A stretch of 64,000 nucleotides of DNA from Bufo bufo (taxonomy: Eukaryota; Chordata; Amphibia; Anura; Bufonidae), in assembly GCF_905171765.1 (NCBI RefSeq), contig NC_053390.1, forward strand, positions 309,183,466-309,247,465, in the 5' to 3' direction. Under the pieces are notes generated by a model. That model saw only the letters and a list, made by a program, of their open reading frames with translations, was not told the origin of the DNA and ran no database searches. A program made the position numbers and the translations under genes. Shown piece by piece: positions 22,501-34,500 of this stretch; the first letter of the stretch is position 1, and each line of letters starts with the position of its first letter.

Positions 22501-25500
22501 ACAAAAAAAATCCTGATCCCGGGCCATGTAAAATCATCAGTCCGGTGGTGGCTTCACACAGAAAATCTAAAAAAGGGCATGGGTTAGCTCAAAACCCCAG
22601 CAGTGCATGTTCAGACAGATGCCAGGGCAAGGATATACTCCGACCTCTACCAGGGAGCCTGGTCTCCGAAAATTGCAGCCCAGTCCTCAAATTACAGGGA
22701 GCTCAGGGCAGTTTGTGAGACAATGAGCTGCTGCCCCAAGACTAAAGGACCAGCATATAAAAATCTATTCAGACAATGTAACGACCGTGTCCTACCTCAA
22801 ACACCAGGGGGGCACACGGTGTCAAAAACTAGAAAGTCTGTCCAGAAGAATCTTCCTTTGGGGGAAAAAAATGTAAAATCAGTATCTGCGATTGGTTTAA
22901 AGTGAAGCCTAAACAGCGCTGCAGACTTCCTCAGCAGGACCACTATAGACCAGGGGGAATGGTCTCTAAACATTGACGTCTTCAATCTGATTGTCCAGAG
23001 ATGGGGCCTCCCATTGGTAGATCTATTCGCTTCAAGGAAAAACGCAAAGGTATCAACCTTTTGCTCCCTAAACCCAAGGGACAGGCCTCTAGTGATCGAC
23101 GCCTTCTCCCTGCACTGAAACTGGGATCTTGCATATGCCTTCCCTCCGTTCCCGTTAATCCCAAGGGTTCTCCAGAAGATCATCAGGGACACGGACAGAA
23201 TAATCCTGGTCCCCCCGTACTGGCCCAAGAGAAGCTGGTTTCTTGATCCTAACCAACCTCTCCCCACAGGAAGTATTCATTCTCCCAAGGAGGAAAGATA
23301 TCCTGATCCAAGGGCCGGTTCTCCATCCACATCCAGAGATCTTCAACCTCTCGGCTTGGATTCTGAGTCCGACCTTCTGAGACGAAGAGGTCTCTCAGAG
23401 GGAGTGATATCTACCTTGAAGGCCAGCAGAAAGAAAGTGACTAACTCCATCTATTTAAAAATCTGGAGAAGATTCTGCACCTGGTCAGGTGAAGAAGCCC
23501 CAGACCAGGCTAAACCAAATATACAGAGGATTCTGGACTTCCTGCAAGAAGGACTAGAGTCAGGGTTACGTCCATCTACCCTTAGAGTCCAGGTCTCAGC
23601 GCTTAGCGTTTTTTTTTATTCTGAATTAGCCAGCCATAGATGGATCCGAAGATTCCTGAGGTCTGCAGCCAGACTAAGACCATCCCTTAAATCAAGGGTG
23701 CCTACCTGGGACTTAAACATTGTCCTTAGGGGACTCACAGGTCCGCCTTACGAACCCCTGGACTCGGGCTCCCTAAAGCACCTTTCTCAGAAGGTGGCTT
23801 TTCTTGTAGCAATAACATCAGCAAAAAGACTGTTTGAGATGCAGGCATTGTCAATAAGACAACCATACCTCACAATCCAGGAAGATCGAATTACCTTGAG
23901 GCTAGACCCTGGGTTTTTACCAAAAGTTGTAACAGACTTCCATAGAAACCAAGAGATCGTTCTTTTTGCGAGAATCCAAAAAATTCTGGGGAGGAACGAT
24001 TCCATACCCTGGACGTCAAACGAACAGTACTAAAATACCTAGAGGTCACGAAGGACCTAAGAAAGGTGGACAATTTACTAGTACTCTTCAGCGGTAAAAA
24101 TAAGGGGAAGGCAGCTTCCCGATCTACCATTGCCGATGGGTAAAACAGGCTATTACAGACTGTTACAAGATGGAAGGCATCAGCTGTCCAGACGTCATTC
24201 GGGCTCACTCTACAAGAGCCATATCTGCCTCATTCGCTGAAAAGGCAGGAGCTTCCCTAGATCAGATATGCCGGGCCGCAACCTGGTCCAGTATAAACAC
24301 TTTTGTTAAACATTATAGACTTTACTTATCGAGGTCTTCCGACCTGGCCTTTGGTCGCAAGGTCCTACAGGCCGTTGCCCCACCCTAAGACGTATATAAT
24401 CTGTTATGTCTCTCTGGGCCGTCATGGTGGTGAAGTGGAAAGCCGGAATTAGACTTGCCGGTAATTCATTTTCCACGAATCCACCATGACGGCATGATAT
24501 CCCACCCAAGAAATTATTATACGGACTTGGTATAAAAAACAACCAAAAAAAAACTTTTGAGTTGTTTCACTTCTTTACCGGTGATTGTAGCACTATAATC
24601 TGGAACTCACTGGTGAATGGTGGTGGGAGGGGTCCTTTTAACCTATCTCTGTTCCTGCCCCTACAGAGGTCAGGGGTCAATCTCTCTGGGTCGTCATGGT
24701 GGATTTGTGGAAAATGAATTACCGGTAAGTCTAATTCCGGCTTTTCATTTTTGCGTTTTAATTTTTCTTCCCTCTCCTCCTTGAGCCATAACTTTTTTAT
24801 TTTTCTGTTCACATGTATGAGCTGTATGAGGGCTTATTTTTTGCAGGACAAGTTGTACTTTCTAATGCCACCATTTAATGTTGCATACAATGTAGTGGGA
24901 AAAAAATTCCAAATGGGGTGGAATTGGAAAAAAACGCAATTCCTCCACCGTTTTACGGGTTTTGTTCCCACAGTGTTCCGTTTCTGGTAAAACTGACCTG
25001 TGCCCTTCATTCTCTGGGTCAGTACGATTACAACGATACCACATATGTATAGGTTTTTATGTCTAAATAGTGTAAAGGTTTTAGAGAATTTTTTTTTTTT
25101 TTACATCACAATATTCTGACCCCCATAACTTTTTTTTTTTATAGTTATAACTACTGAGCTGTGTGGGGGCTAATTTTTTGCGGCATAATCTCTAGTTTTT
25201 ATTAATACCGTGTGTGTGACTTTTTGATCACATTTTATTACTTTTTTGGGGGTAAGGGAAGCGAGGAAAAAATTGCAAATTGGCCATTTTGACCCTTTTT
25301 TCTGTTACGCCTTCCGCCGTATTGGAAAACTATTTTTATATTTTAATAGTATGGGCGTTTTTGGTCACGGTGATACCCATGGTGTTTTATATTTTTTGTT
25401 ATTTATGTATTTATTTTTTTATTCTACGGAAAGGGGGGTGATTTAAACTTTTTTTATTTTTATATATATATATATTTTTTAACTGTTTTTTGTTTTACTT

Positions 25501-28500
25501 TTTTGTTATGATTTTGAAGCTCGTGTTTGAGCCTACAAAATCAAATATTATTATTTTTTTATTCTAATCAATCATGGATTTTTTACATCCATTTATTGTT
25601 CAGAATTGCTCATTTCTTATGTTGGCCTGCCATCTGCTGGCCAAAATAAAAATTGCAGCTTAAATGCCCTGGGTCTCTTCAGCGAGACGTAACGCATTTA
25701 AATCAATTACCGACATCCTCATTGGCCACAGAGGTTGTCGGTAAGAAGCCCGGAAGCACAAGCTTCCGCGTTTTTCACCCTTTAGATGCTGTGATCTCAG
25801 TTGATCATGGCATCTAAAGGCTTTAATGACCACGATCTGCATTTTTGCTGGTATCGGTCATTAGCCGCAGGTCTCTGCTGTTTGAAACCATGTCATGTTT
25901 GCCTATTGCTCCAGCGCCGTACATATACGAAATAAGTACAATGCAATAATAAAAAAAATTGCCCCCAAAGGTGTACATAGCCTTTAAGTGGATCACCAGT
26001 GGCGTTATTTGTAGACTAAATAGAATTGTCACTCTAGCTTGCTTCCTATGAATCCATAAATGTATTTTGCTGTATAATTGTAGATAATGAGCCATTGCTT
26101 TTCTTGCCCCTCTAGGGTGGGCGTCATGTCTTGTCATTGTATGGATACACACAGTCTCTTCCAGATGGTCTTAGCTTTCCAGATGCTATGGAGGAACCAG
26201 ATGCTGCCAATGTTGCTGCCGTAACAGCAGATGTCATCATCCTCCACCGTGAGCTCAATCTTTTGATCTCTGTGAGTGCTTCTTTGCTTATAGCTCTAAA
26301 GTCTTTAAATACTGTAGCTTTTCTAAAATCAGCCTGTATTCCCCAGAATTCTCATCCATTCCAGGATCAGGCAACGGATGAACTGTTGAAAATGAATTTA
26401 CCTCAGGTAAAGTATTATAATATCTGTTGAAGTTTTGCTGCAAAATGTTGATTTTGTGTGTCTTTTTGTGTAAAAAAATTGTATGGCAAATTTTCTTTTT
26501 AATATTTGCAGCAAACCTTGGCCACCGATTCTGTTGCTTTCTCCAGACCTGCCCCATCAGGTAGTTTAAAACTGATTTATCATTTAAGTGCACTTTTATA
26601 CAGGTCATATGTGAAAGGACATATTATATTTGGTATATTTTGCCTTTTTGTGCACATTTTCATTGAATCTTTTTTTATGAAATCTCTTTCCACTAACTTC
26701 AAAATTTTGGGTACTCTACTCAGAAATGTCCCCTGAAGGATGTGGTCTCTGTGGTGTGAAGACAGTGTCTGTTGTGTGTACTTTATGTAATGACATGCTG
26801 TGTTTAGAGTGCGACCATAGAGTACACTCGCATCCCAATCGTTCACATCACCAACGCAACCTCTGTGGCACATCACCCACACACAGGTATTGATGTTTTT
26901 TTTTCTGTAGTTACAGGATATGTATACCTTTGCAGCAAATTGTGTTATTGCTTCAATGCAGTATAAAAAAAATGATTCAGAAAAGCTAGTAATTTTATAC
27001 ATATACACTACTCACAAATAGTTAGGGATATTTGGCTTGTGGGTGAAATTTCAGGACCTGAAATGCACTCTGACCTTTACAGGTGAACTTAATGTGACCT
27101 TCTCTAAACCTTTGAATGCACATGTCCAACTGTTCAATGTTTCAGTACTTTTTGAACAACTTGCTGTTCTCTAACAAGGAGCTACAAGAGGACCTGTCTC
27201 CACTCCTGACATATCTATATTAGTAACTATCTGCATTTCCCATATAATACCAATTCTGGAGCATCTATTCTTATGGCTCTATGTTGTGCCATTCCTTTAT
27301 TATTTCTACTAGAAGTTATGAACGAATTGCTAGCAGTCTGCAGTAAGGGTCCAGAGGGGTGGGAACCAGTTGGGCGGGCGTCCCTGCACAGTATCGCTCT
27401 ATCCAGTCAGTGTGCCTTTGTCCGACTATTAATTTTAACAAAATTTATCACAGCTTATTTTTTTCATTTATAAAGTTTTAAAAAAATAATAATTTAATAG
27501 CCGAAAGCTTAAAATGTCCATATTTCCCCAAAATATCTTGGGGATCAAGATAAAAAAAGGAGCTTCTAAAGTCTGGGCACTGTACAAATTCCTTACTGCA
27601 AGTATGTCATAGAACCAGAAATAGAAAAATGTGCTCCAGTCATCTGAAGTTATGCCCAGCCAGTAGATAAATTATACAAATAGGGTCCATTTTCACCATA
27701 TAAACATACGGTGATGATTTTAGAATTGTTTTGTCTTGAACTTAACTGTAATTATCTAATGGCACAAAAGAAAGGTCTATGGCAGTGTTGGCGAACCTAT
27801 GGCACGGGTGCCAGAGGCGGCACTCTGAGCCCTCTCTGTGGGCACCCACACCCTGGAAAAAGTCTATGGCACACTAATATGACTTAGATTTTTCCTGCCC
27901 TTCATCAGCGCAGGGCTCGCTATGAACAGCACAGGCAGCGCACTGAGTGTAGCAGGCTATTATAGCTAAATGATAGAGTACATGGAAGATAGACTATGTT
28001 TGACTGTAGAATTCAGGTTAAATTACCGTGTTGGCACTTTGCAATAAATAAGTGGGCTTTGGGTTGAAGTTTGGGCACTCAGTCTCTAAAAGGTTCACCA
28101 TCACTGGTCTATGGTGTCTCGTGAAAAATATGACTTGTTTGCAGTTAGACATTGAACTGAAAAATTAGCCTGGTAAGGAAGGGGTTAAACACTCTGATAA
28201 TGAAATAGTTAAGCTGCATTGAAGCAATACAATACTTGTTACAAAAGTCTACATACTCTTTATTTGGATTTCTGAAGGTTTCTTTGCCTTTAACTTGTTT
28301 ATGTTTTTCATAAAGGCCTAAGGATGATGAATTTCTATCACATGTTTCATCTCGTCCACCATGGCGGTGTATGTCGTGCCACACTTTAAATAGAGGGGGG
28401 TCAGTGCTCTGTGTGGGATGTGACCGTCCCCGTGGCTGTAACAATGCATTGAATATGTCATTAGAAAATCCTCAGCAGAAAGACACTTGGGTGTGTCAGG

Positions 28501-31500
28501 CTTGTACTCTACAGAATCTTTCTTCAGCTGTCTTGTGTGCAGTGTGTGACCGACCTCGACTAGCCAGGAAACCATCTAGAGACATGCACACGTCTGCAGC
28601 ATTTTCCTTAATGGATAGTGAAGACGGCTACAAGACCACAGCCTTACCTGACCAGAGTAGACTTATGTCTTTGCCAGAGAATAGCAAGATGACAGTGCCT
28701 GGTAGTATGTATGATAAAGCTGCCAGCATTGAGCCATCTAACCGAAGGCCACTGTCCCAAGGGAATAACAATGCTAGTCTTCATTACTCAAAGAAAAGCA
28801 GCCCAGATAACTCTTACCTGATTGAGAACCCCATCAATGAGCTGAGAAGTGGCTTGGGAATTTTTTCGGAACCTCTAAATGGAGAAAAGGAAGAACACAT
28901 GAAAGTGTTAAAGGTAATTTGTAGTAAAATGATAGTCATTTGTAAAAATAACTGAGAATGGGACTAAAGTACAATAACTCATATTATGTGGACCTCTAGG
29001 GTTGGCAGTGCTCCCACTGCACATTTTACAACATGTGCGGTGGCCGTGTCTGTGAGATGTGTGACCGAACCAGTGAAGAGGTGACACTGACAGAAGAGAA
29101 TAAGAAAGAACAAGAGAGACAGTTAAAATCCCAGGACGAGATGAGACAGAGGAAGCTGAAAGAGGATGGAGCAAAATTAGTGGCATTGATTAAGGTGAGG
29201 GAAATGTTAAAATATCTTGCTGTATGTTTTATTTATGTAATTCTCTCGTAACACTCTCGTGCTCCCAGATCCATCACATTTTTGTCATTTCTTAAAAATT
29301 TTGGTTAAAGGGAACCTGTCACCTCAAAAATGCATCTACGTCTCTCAGCAGTACCTCATAGTAGCCCGCAGCCTGTTAATAATCAAATGCTTCATCCTGC
29401 TGTCCGAGGCTGCATAAGTTAAAAAAACGCAGTTTTATTCTCCATTAGCGCTATAGTGCCGGCCAGCTTGAAGTAAAGAGGGCAGCGGCCTCCTTGCTTC
29501 AAGTCAAGGTAACCACGCGGGACGCTCTGTAATAATGAGCTATTCCATCTCCTGCTGCTGCTGTTAGCCGTGTTTTAGTGGCGCAGTGCGCATGCACGAT
29601 ACTTGGGGAATCGCACCCGCACTGCAGGCTGTCACTTTCAGGCAAGAGGGGACGGTTAGAGGGCATGGTTACCTTGACCTGCCCCCTTGACTACTATGAG
29701 GTACTGCTGGGGGATGTAGATGCATTTTTGAGGTGACAGGTTCCCTTTAAACATTATATACAGTACAGCGCTCCAGATGGCAAACAAAATGGTTGCCAAT
29801 TCGCCTTAAAATTTGCAGATAGCGACAAGACTTTTTAGCCGCCGCGCTGTAGCTGAATATTGCGGCGGGGCATGGGAGCCAATAATTCCTTGCCCTGCCG
29901 CCAATCACCTACGCTACAGGCCTGAGGTCTATTTGGTAATTAAATCCCAGTGCAGGCGGGCGTGATGACATCATCACGCCTGCCTGTGCCGGGACGCACA
30001 GCAGTGAGTTGTGCGCATCTGCGTTGCACCATCCCAGGCCGTACCAGCAGCTAGTGAGCGCCAGCGAAAGGATACAGGTGAGTATTTTATTTTTTTAAGT
30101 GCCAACATTACTGGCCATAAGGGGGGCACTGGGGGGACATTACTGGCCATAAGGGGACCACTGTGGGGACATTACTGGCCATAAGGGGGGCCACTGTGGG
30201 GACATTACTGGCCATAAGGGGGGCCACTGTGGGGACATTACTGGCCGTAGGGGGGGCCACTGTGGGGACATTACTGGCCATAAGGGGGGCCACTATATAT
30301 ATTATATATATTTTCAATTTGGCGACTAAAAATTTAATGTGGCAACAAAATTTTTCAGTTTAGGAGCCAATGGCTCCTGTTTATTTTTTTTTAGTCTGGA
30401 GCACTGCAGTATATATTATCTGCATTACCTTTATTTGAATCAATGGTTGTTTTATTAGACCAATTGAAAAGGTTGCATTAACATTTCAATATAATGGGTT
30501 GAGAATTATTAACCCCTTCCCGACATCCGCTAGACATGTACAGCGCAGCGGGAAGTCCCTGCTGTATACGCCTTCATCGGTGAATACTACGATGCTGGCA
30601 CTTTAACCCTTTGAATACCATGGTCGGTGCTAACCGCGGCATGTACGGAATGTGGGAGGCAGGGGGCTCCCTCCCCATGCCCATCGAGTCCCCGCGATGC
30701 GGTGATGGAGACCCCATGGTTGGGAAGGCAGCCCGATGCCTTCCACAGGTATCGGGGCTTGTCTTGTACAGAAGCCTGTGAGACCCAGCCCCCTGGGTCT
30801 CGCAGGCAGGAAGGCTGTCAGTATATTATACTGGTAATACACTGACATGTATTGTAATGCATTGTTGAGGGGATCAGACCCCCAAAAATTAATGTCCCAC
30901 AGTGGGACAAAAATAAAAAGTAATGAAAAAACGAAAAAAGACGTACTGTATAAGCTATTGCAATGTTTTTAATGACCGGTTCTATAAAAATATCACATGA
31001 TCTACCCCATCAGATGAAAGACGTAAAAAACAAAACAAAAAAAACCGCACTATTTCACTTTTTGTAAGGCAATGTACCTCACAATGGTACTACTGAAAAC
31101 GTTACCTCATCCCACAAAAGATGAGATCCTACACAAGACGATTGACACAACAATAAAAAAAATAGGGCTCAGAAAATGACATCACAAAAACAGCATTTTG
31201 AAAAATGAAAAAAAAAAAAAAAACTTGCCCTGTAATTACCTGCTCTATAAAAATATATAATGGTCTGCCCCTTCAGATGAATGCTGTAAAAATAACATTT
31301 AAAAAACTGTGTCAAAACAGCCATTTTTTGTCACCTTGCCTTACTTAAAGCGTAATAGCGAGCGGTCGAAAAGTACTATGTACCCCAAAATGGTACCAAT
31401 GAAAACGTCAACTCATCCCACCAAAAATGAGCTCCCATTTGAGATGATCAACAGGAAATAAAAAAAAAATATGACTCTTCGAAAATAGTAAAGAAAAGGG

Positions 31501-34500
31501 GGTTAGTCAGCACCTCCCAGTGCGCAGGTGCACGCTGCCATGGCAAAGACCTAGAGAAAAAAAGACAATGCAGCAGCACCCTGCAAATCAGATAAAGTAC
31601 AACAATGCCATAGTCACAAAAATTATAGTGCTAATGCTACGCTTATTTATAAAGTGAGAGGCTTGGCCAATGCATTTAGTACAAAACCATCTGAGCCCGT
31701 CTGCCGTACGTCAAGGCGATCTCTGTTAGACGGGTCCTACAGAGATCGCCTTGACGTACGGCAGACAGGCTCAGATGGTTTTGTACAAAATGCATTGGCC
31801 AAGCATCTCCCTTTATAAATAAGCGTAGCATTAGCACTATAATTTTTGTGACTATGGCATTGTTGTACTTTATCTGATTTGCAGGGTGCTGCTGCATTGT
31901 CTTTTTTTCTCTTAGAAAATAGTGACACAAGAACAGGATTTTCCGTAAATTTGGTATTTTTTTTTTTTTATAAATAAAGGTGAAACATATTGATTCAAAT
32001 CTACCAGTATCATAAAGTACATTGTGTCTCAAGAAAACATTCTCAGAATGGCTTGGATAAGTAAAAGCGTTCCAAAGTTATTACCACATAAAGTGACGCA
32101 TGTCAGATTTTCAAAAATGGTCACTGTGTCATGAAGGGGTTAAGCACTATGGGGGAGATTTATCGAAACTGGTGCTAAGGAAAACCGGCTTAATTGCTCA
32201 TAGGAACCAATCAGATTGAATGTTTCATTATTCAAAGCTCCTTTGGAAAATGAAAGGATCAACATGACCTGGTTGCTGTGGGCAACCAAGCCAGTTTTCC
32301 TTAGCACCAGTTTTGCTAAATGTCCTGCAGTGTGCCACAGTTCTGACACAGAATGTAATAAAAACGATCACTTCACAACAATATCCACCACAGCTTTCAC
32401 ACAATAGGCTGTGGCTGCGAAAAGTTGTAAAGTGTGACAAATGTATTAAAGACACAGAGGGATATGTATCAAGACTGGCAGCTATAACTTACACCAGTTT
32501 CTGGTGTAAGTTATAGTAAATCTGAGGGGCCGCACAGAGCCAGGCCCCCTTTTCTTGCCACTTTTTTATAAAAAAAAAATTTAACGTAAATCTTGATGTA
32601 TGTGTACTAAGGTGGTACATCATAAGGTGGCATATAGGTAGAAATGTTTATCATACTGCTTTTGCTATTATGATCAATTTGGCACAATTTGTGCTATTAT
32701 TGTCTACTTGTACGTGCATGAATCCTATAGCTCAAACAATACCCCATCAAGGTGTATTACAAACTTCGAGCTCATTTAGTTATAAGCTAGGGCGTAGTTT
32801 TGCCATTTTTTTTGCAGCTCATGTGCGGACCCATTCATTTCTATGGGTCCTCAAAAAATGCAGATGACACTCAGATTTCATCCATGTGCTGTCCGCATCC
32901 ATTTGACCGCTTTACAAAATATAGAACATGTCCTATTCTTGTACGTTTTGCGGACAGGAATAGGCAGGTCTAGTAGAAAAATGCGGATTGCACATGGTCA
33001 GTATCCGTATTTCTCGCCCATATTCATTGGGGGACACAGAGACCGTGGGTATATCTATGTCCTCTAGGAGGCGTTGACACTAGTAAAAGCTGTTAGCTCC
33101 TCCCCTGGTAGCTATACCCCCTCCAGCCTGGAGAGAGAGCTTCAGTTTTTTCTAGTGTCAATAGGAGGCAAGACCTCCCTGCGCTGCAGGGATCTCCTGA
33201 AGATTTTTTATTTTAGTTTATTTTTTTCCTTCTTTTTCAGATGGGAAAACAGTGGACGCCACGCCTCCCTGTTCTCCAGGGGTCGAGTTGCGCCAGTGCC
33301 GGTCATCCGCACTGCTGCATCCCCCACAGAAGACAAGGTGGACCAGGGCAGCCTCGCTCCCCTGCATCCCGCCAGCCAAGGGGTCACTTATCCAAGCCCC
33401 CCTTTTCCAGCGTCCTGCCACTACGGTGCCAGTAGCTGAAGGGGTGACCCTGCTGGACCAGAGGAGGGGTGAAGATGGCGGCAGGAAAGAGAAGAGAGGT
33501 GAGTACACGGGACTAGGTAAGTATGTCCCTACTGGGTCGCCCCCTCCCTCCCTACCTGGTGGCAGTAATGCAGAGGTTAACAAGGCAATCCAGCTCTTAT
33601 AGCTGTGGTTAAATGCCTTGCCTCTGATACAGAAGGTCGTGGGTCGAGTCCCAGCAGAAACAGGGCTTTAGTATAGCCCAGCACCCTGCTGCCATTCCCT
33701 TCTTCCCCCTCTGGCAGGTTTTTTTATTCATTGCCTAGCAGGGCGGCACATAGGGGGTTAATGTCAGTGGAACCCCTGGCAGGCTTTTTTTACATGAATA
33801 GGTGGTGCAAAGCGGTGAGCAGGGAGTCCGAGCGCACGGCCAGACAAATAATCTCTGCCTGTGTTGGACCGCCATGACCAGAGATCCGGAGCGAACGCTG
33901 AGTGCGCCGCTCAGGAAAGGGTTAAACCTTGCAGGAAACTCAGCCGTGCACCGCACATGTTTTTTTGCCCGGACACGCCGGTGTCTGCCCGGCCACGGGG
34001 TGGAGCCTCAATCTGTTGCTGGGCGGGCTCATATTGCGGTGCTTGGTCCCTCTGCGGTCTGGCCGATGCACTAATCGGCTGTTCGCAGGGGCCTTGGATT
34101 GCCGCCCTGCTGAAGGCCGCACTTCGCCCCCCTGGAGGGGGATGTGCGCTCCCGCGCGAAAACTTTGCGCCCTTCTCCCCCCTCCCCCAATAACCTAGCT
34201 CCGCCCCCAGTCATGAAGATGACCTTAACTCTTAGGGAGAGCCTCTGGAATTCCCTGGCCGGCATATCTGGGGAGGAGTAGAGTTCTAAGGGGGCGAGGC
34301 ACTCCCAGTACAATGTTCCTCATGATGGAGGAATTTAACCCTTTCCTGCCTCTTGTGCTTGAGGCCGTCATTTGAGTTAAAAAAAATTAAATAAAGAGAT
34401 GTGTGTCCATACGGCCCCCCTCCCCACCCTCATTACCAACTCTCTGTGCGGTACTATCTCGGATAAGGAGCACCTCTCTTAGTTCCCAATCCGCCCTCCA

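Larger units (their letters stand above)
18727..24744 (+). mobile_element. DIRS-type tyrosine-recombinase retrotransposon (element 1)
   Basis: About 6.0 kb, containing a 767-bp Harbinger-like insertion. Gene order is gag, RT-RNase H, tyrosine recombinase. Terminal inverted repeats share GAGATTGACCCCTGACCTCT and AGGGGCAGGAACAGAGATAG (left 18727-18840, right 24595-24744, inverted). An internal complementary region (24411-24494) reads as the complement of the left end joined to the right end at a central AAA. DIRS1-type elements have this layout and are thought to move through a circular DNA intermediate. All genes carry frameshifts, so this copy is probably dead. Confidence 0.85.
26887..28315. 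other. RNF31 intron 6
   Basis: Contains a Tc1-type MITE fragment (27003-27200) and a complete hAT-like MITE (27783-28106). The rest (27200-27775) is repeat-like but unassigned. Confidence 0.6.

Noticed and set aside
30108..30363. Short frames with MASNVPTVAPL or GTLLAIRGATV repeats
   Set aside because: Simple translations of the 33-36-bp tandem repeat.
33074..33602. Overlapping 90-121 codon frames in DIRS-like element C
   Set aside because: Frames occur in all phases and both strands in GC-rich sequence, and related sequence at 52560-52800 is not conserved in one frame.
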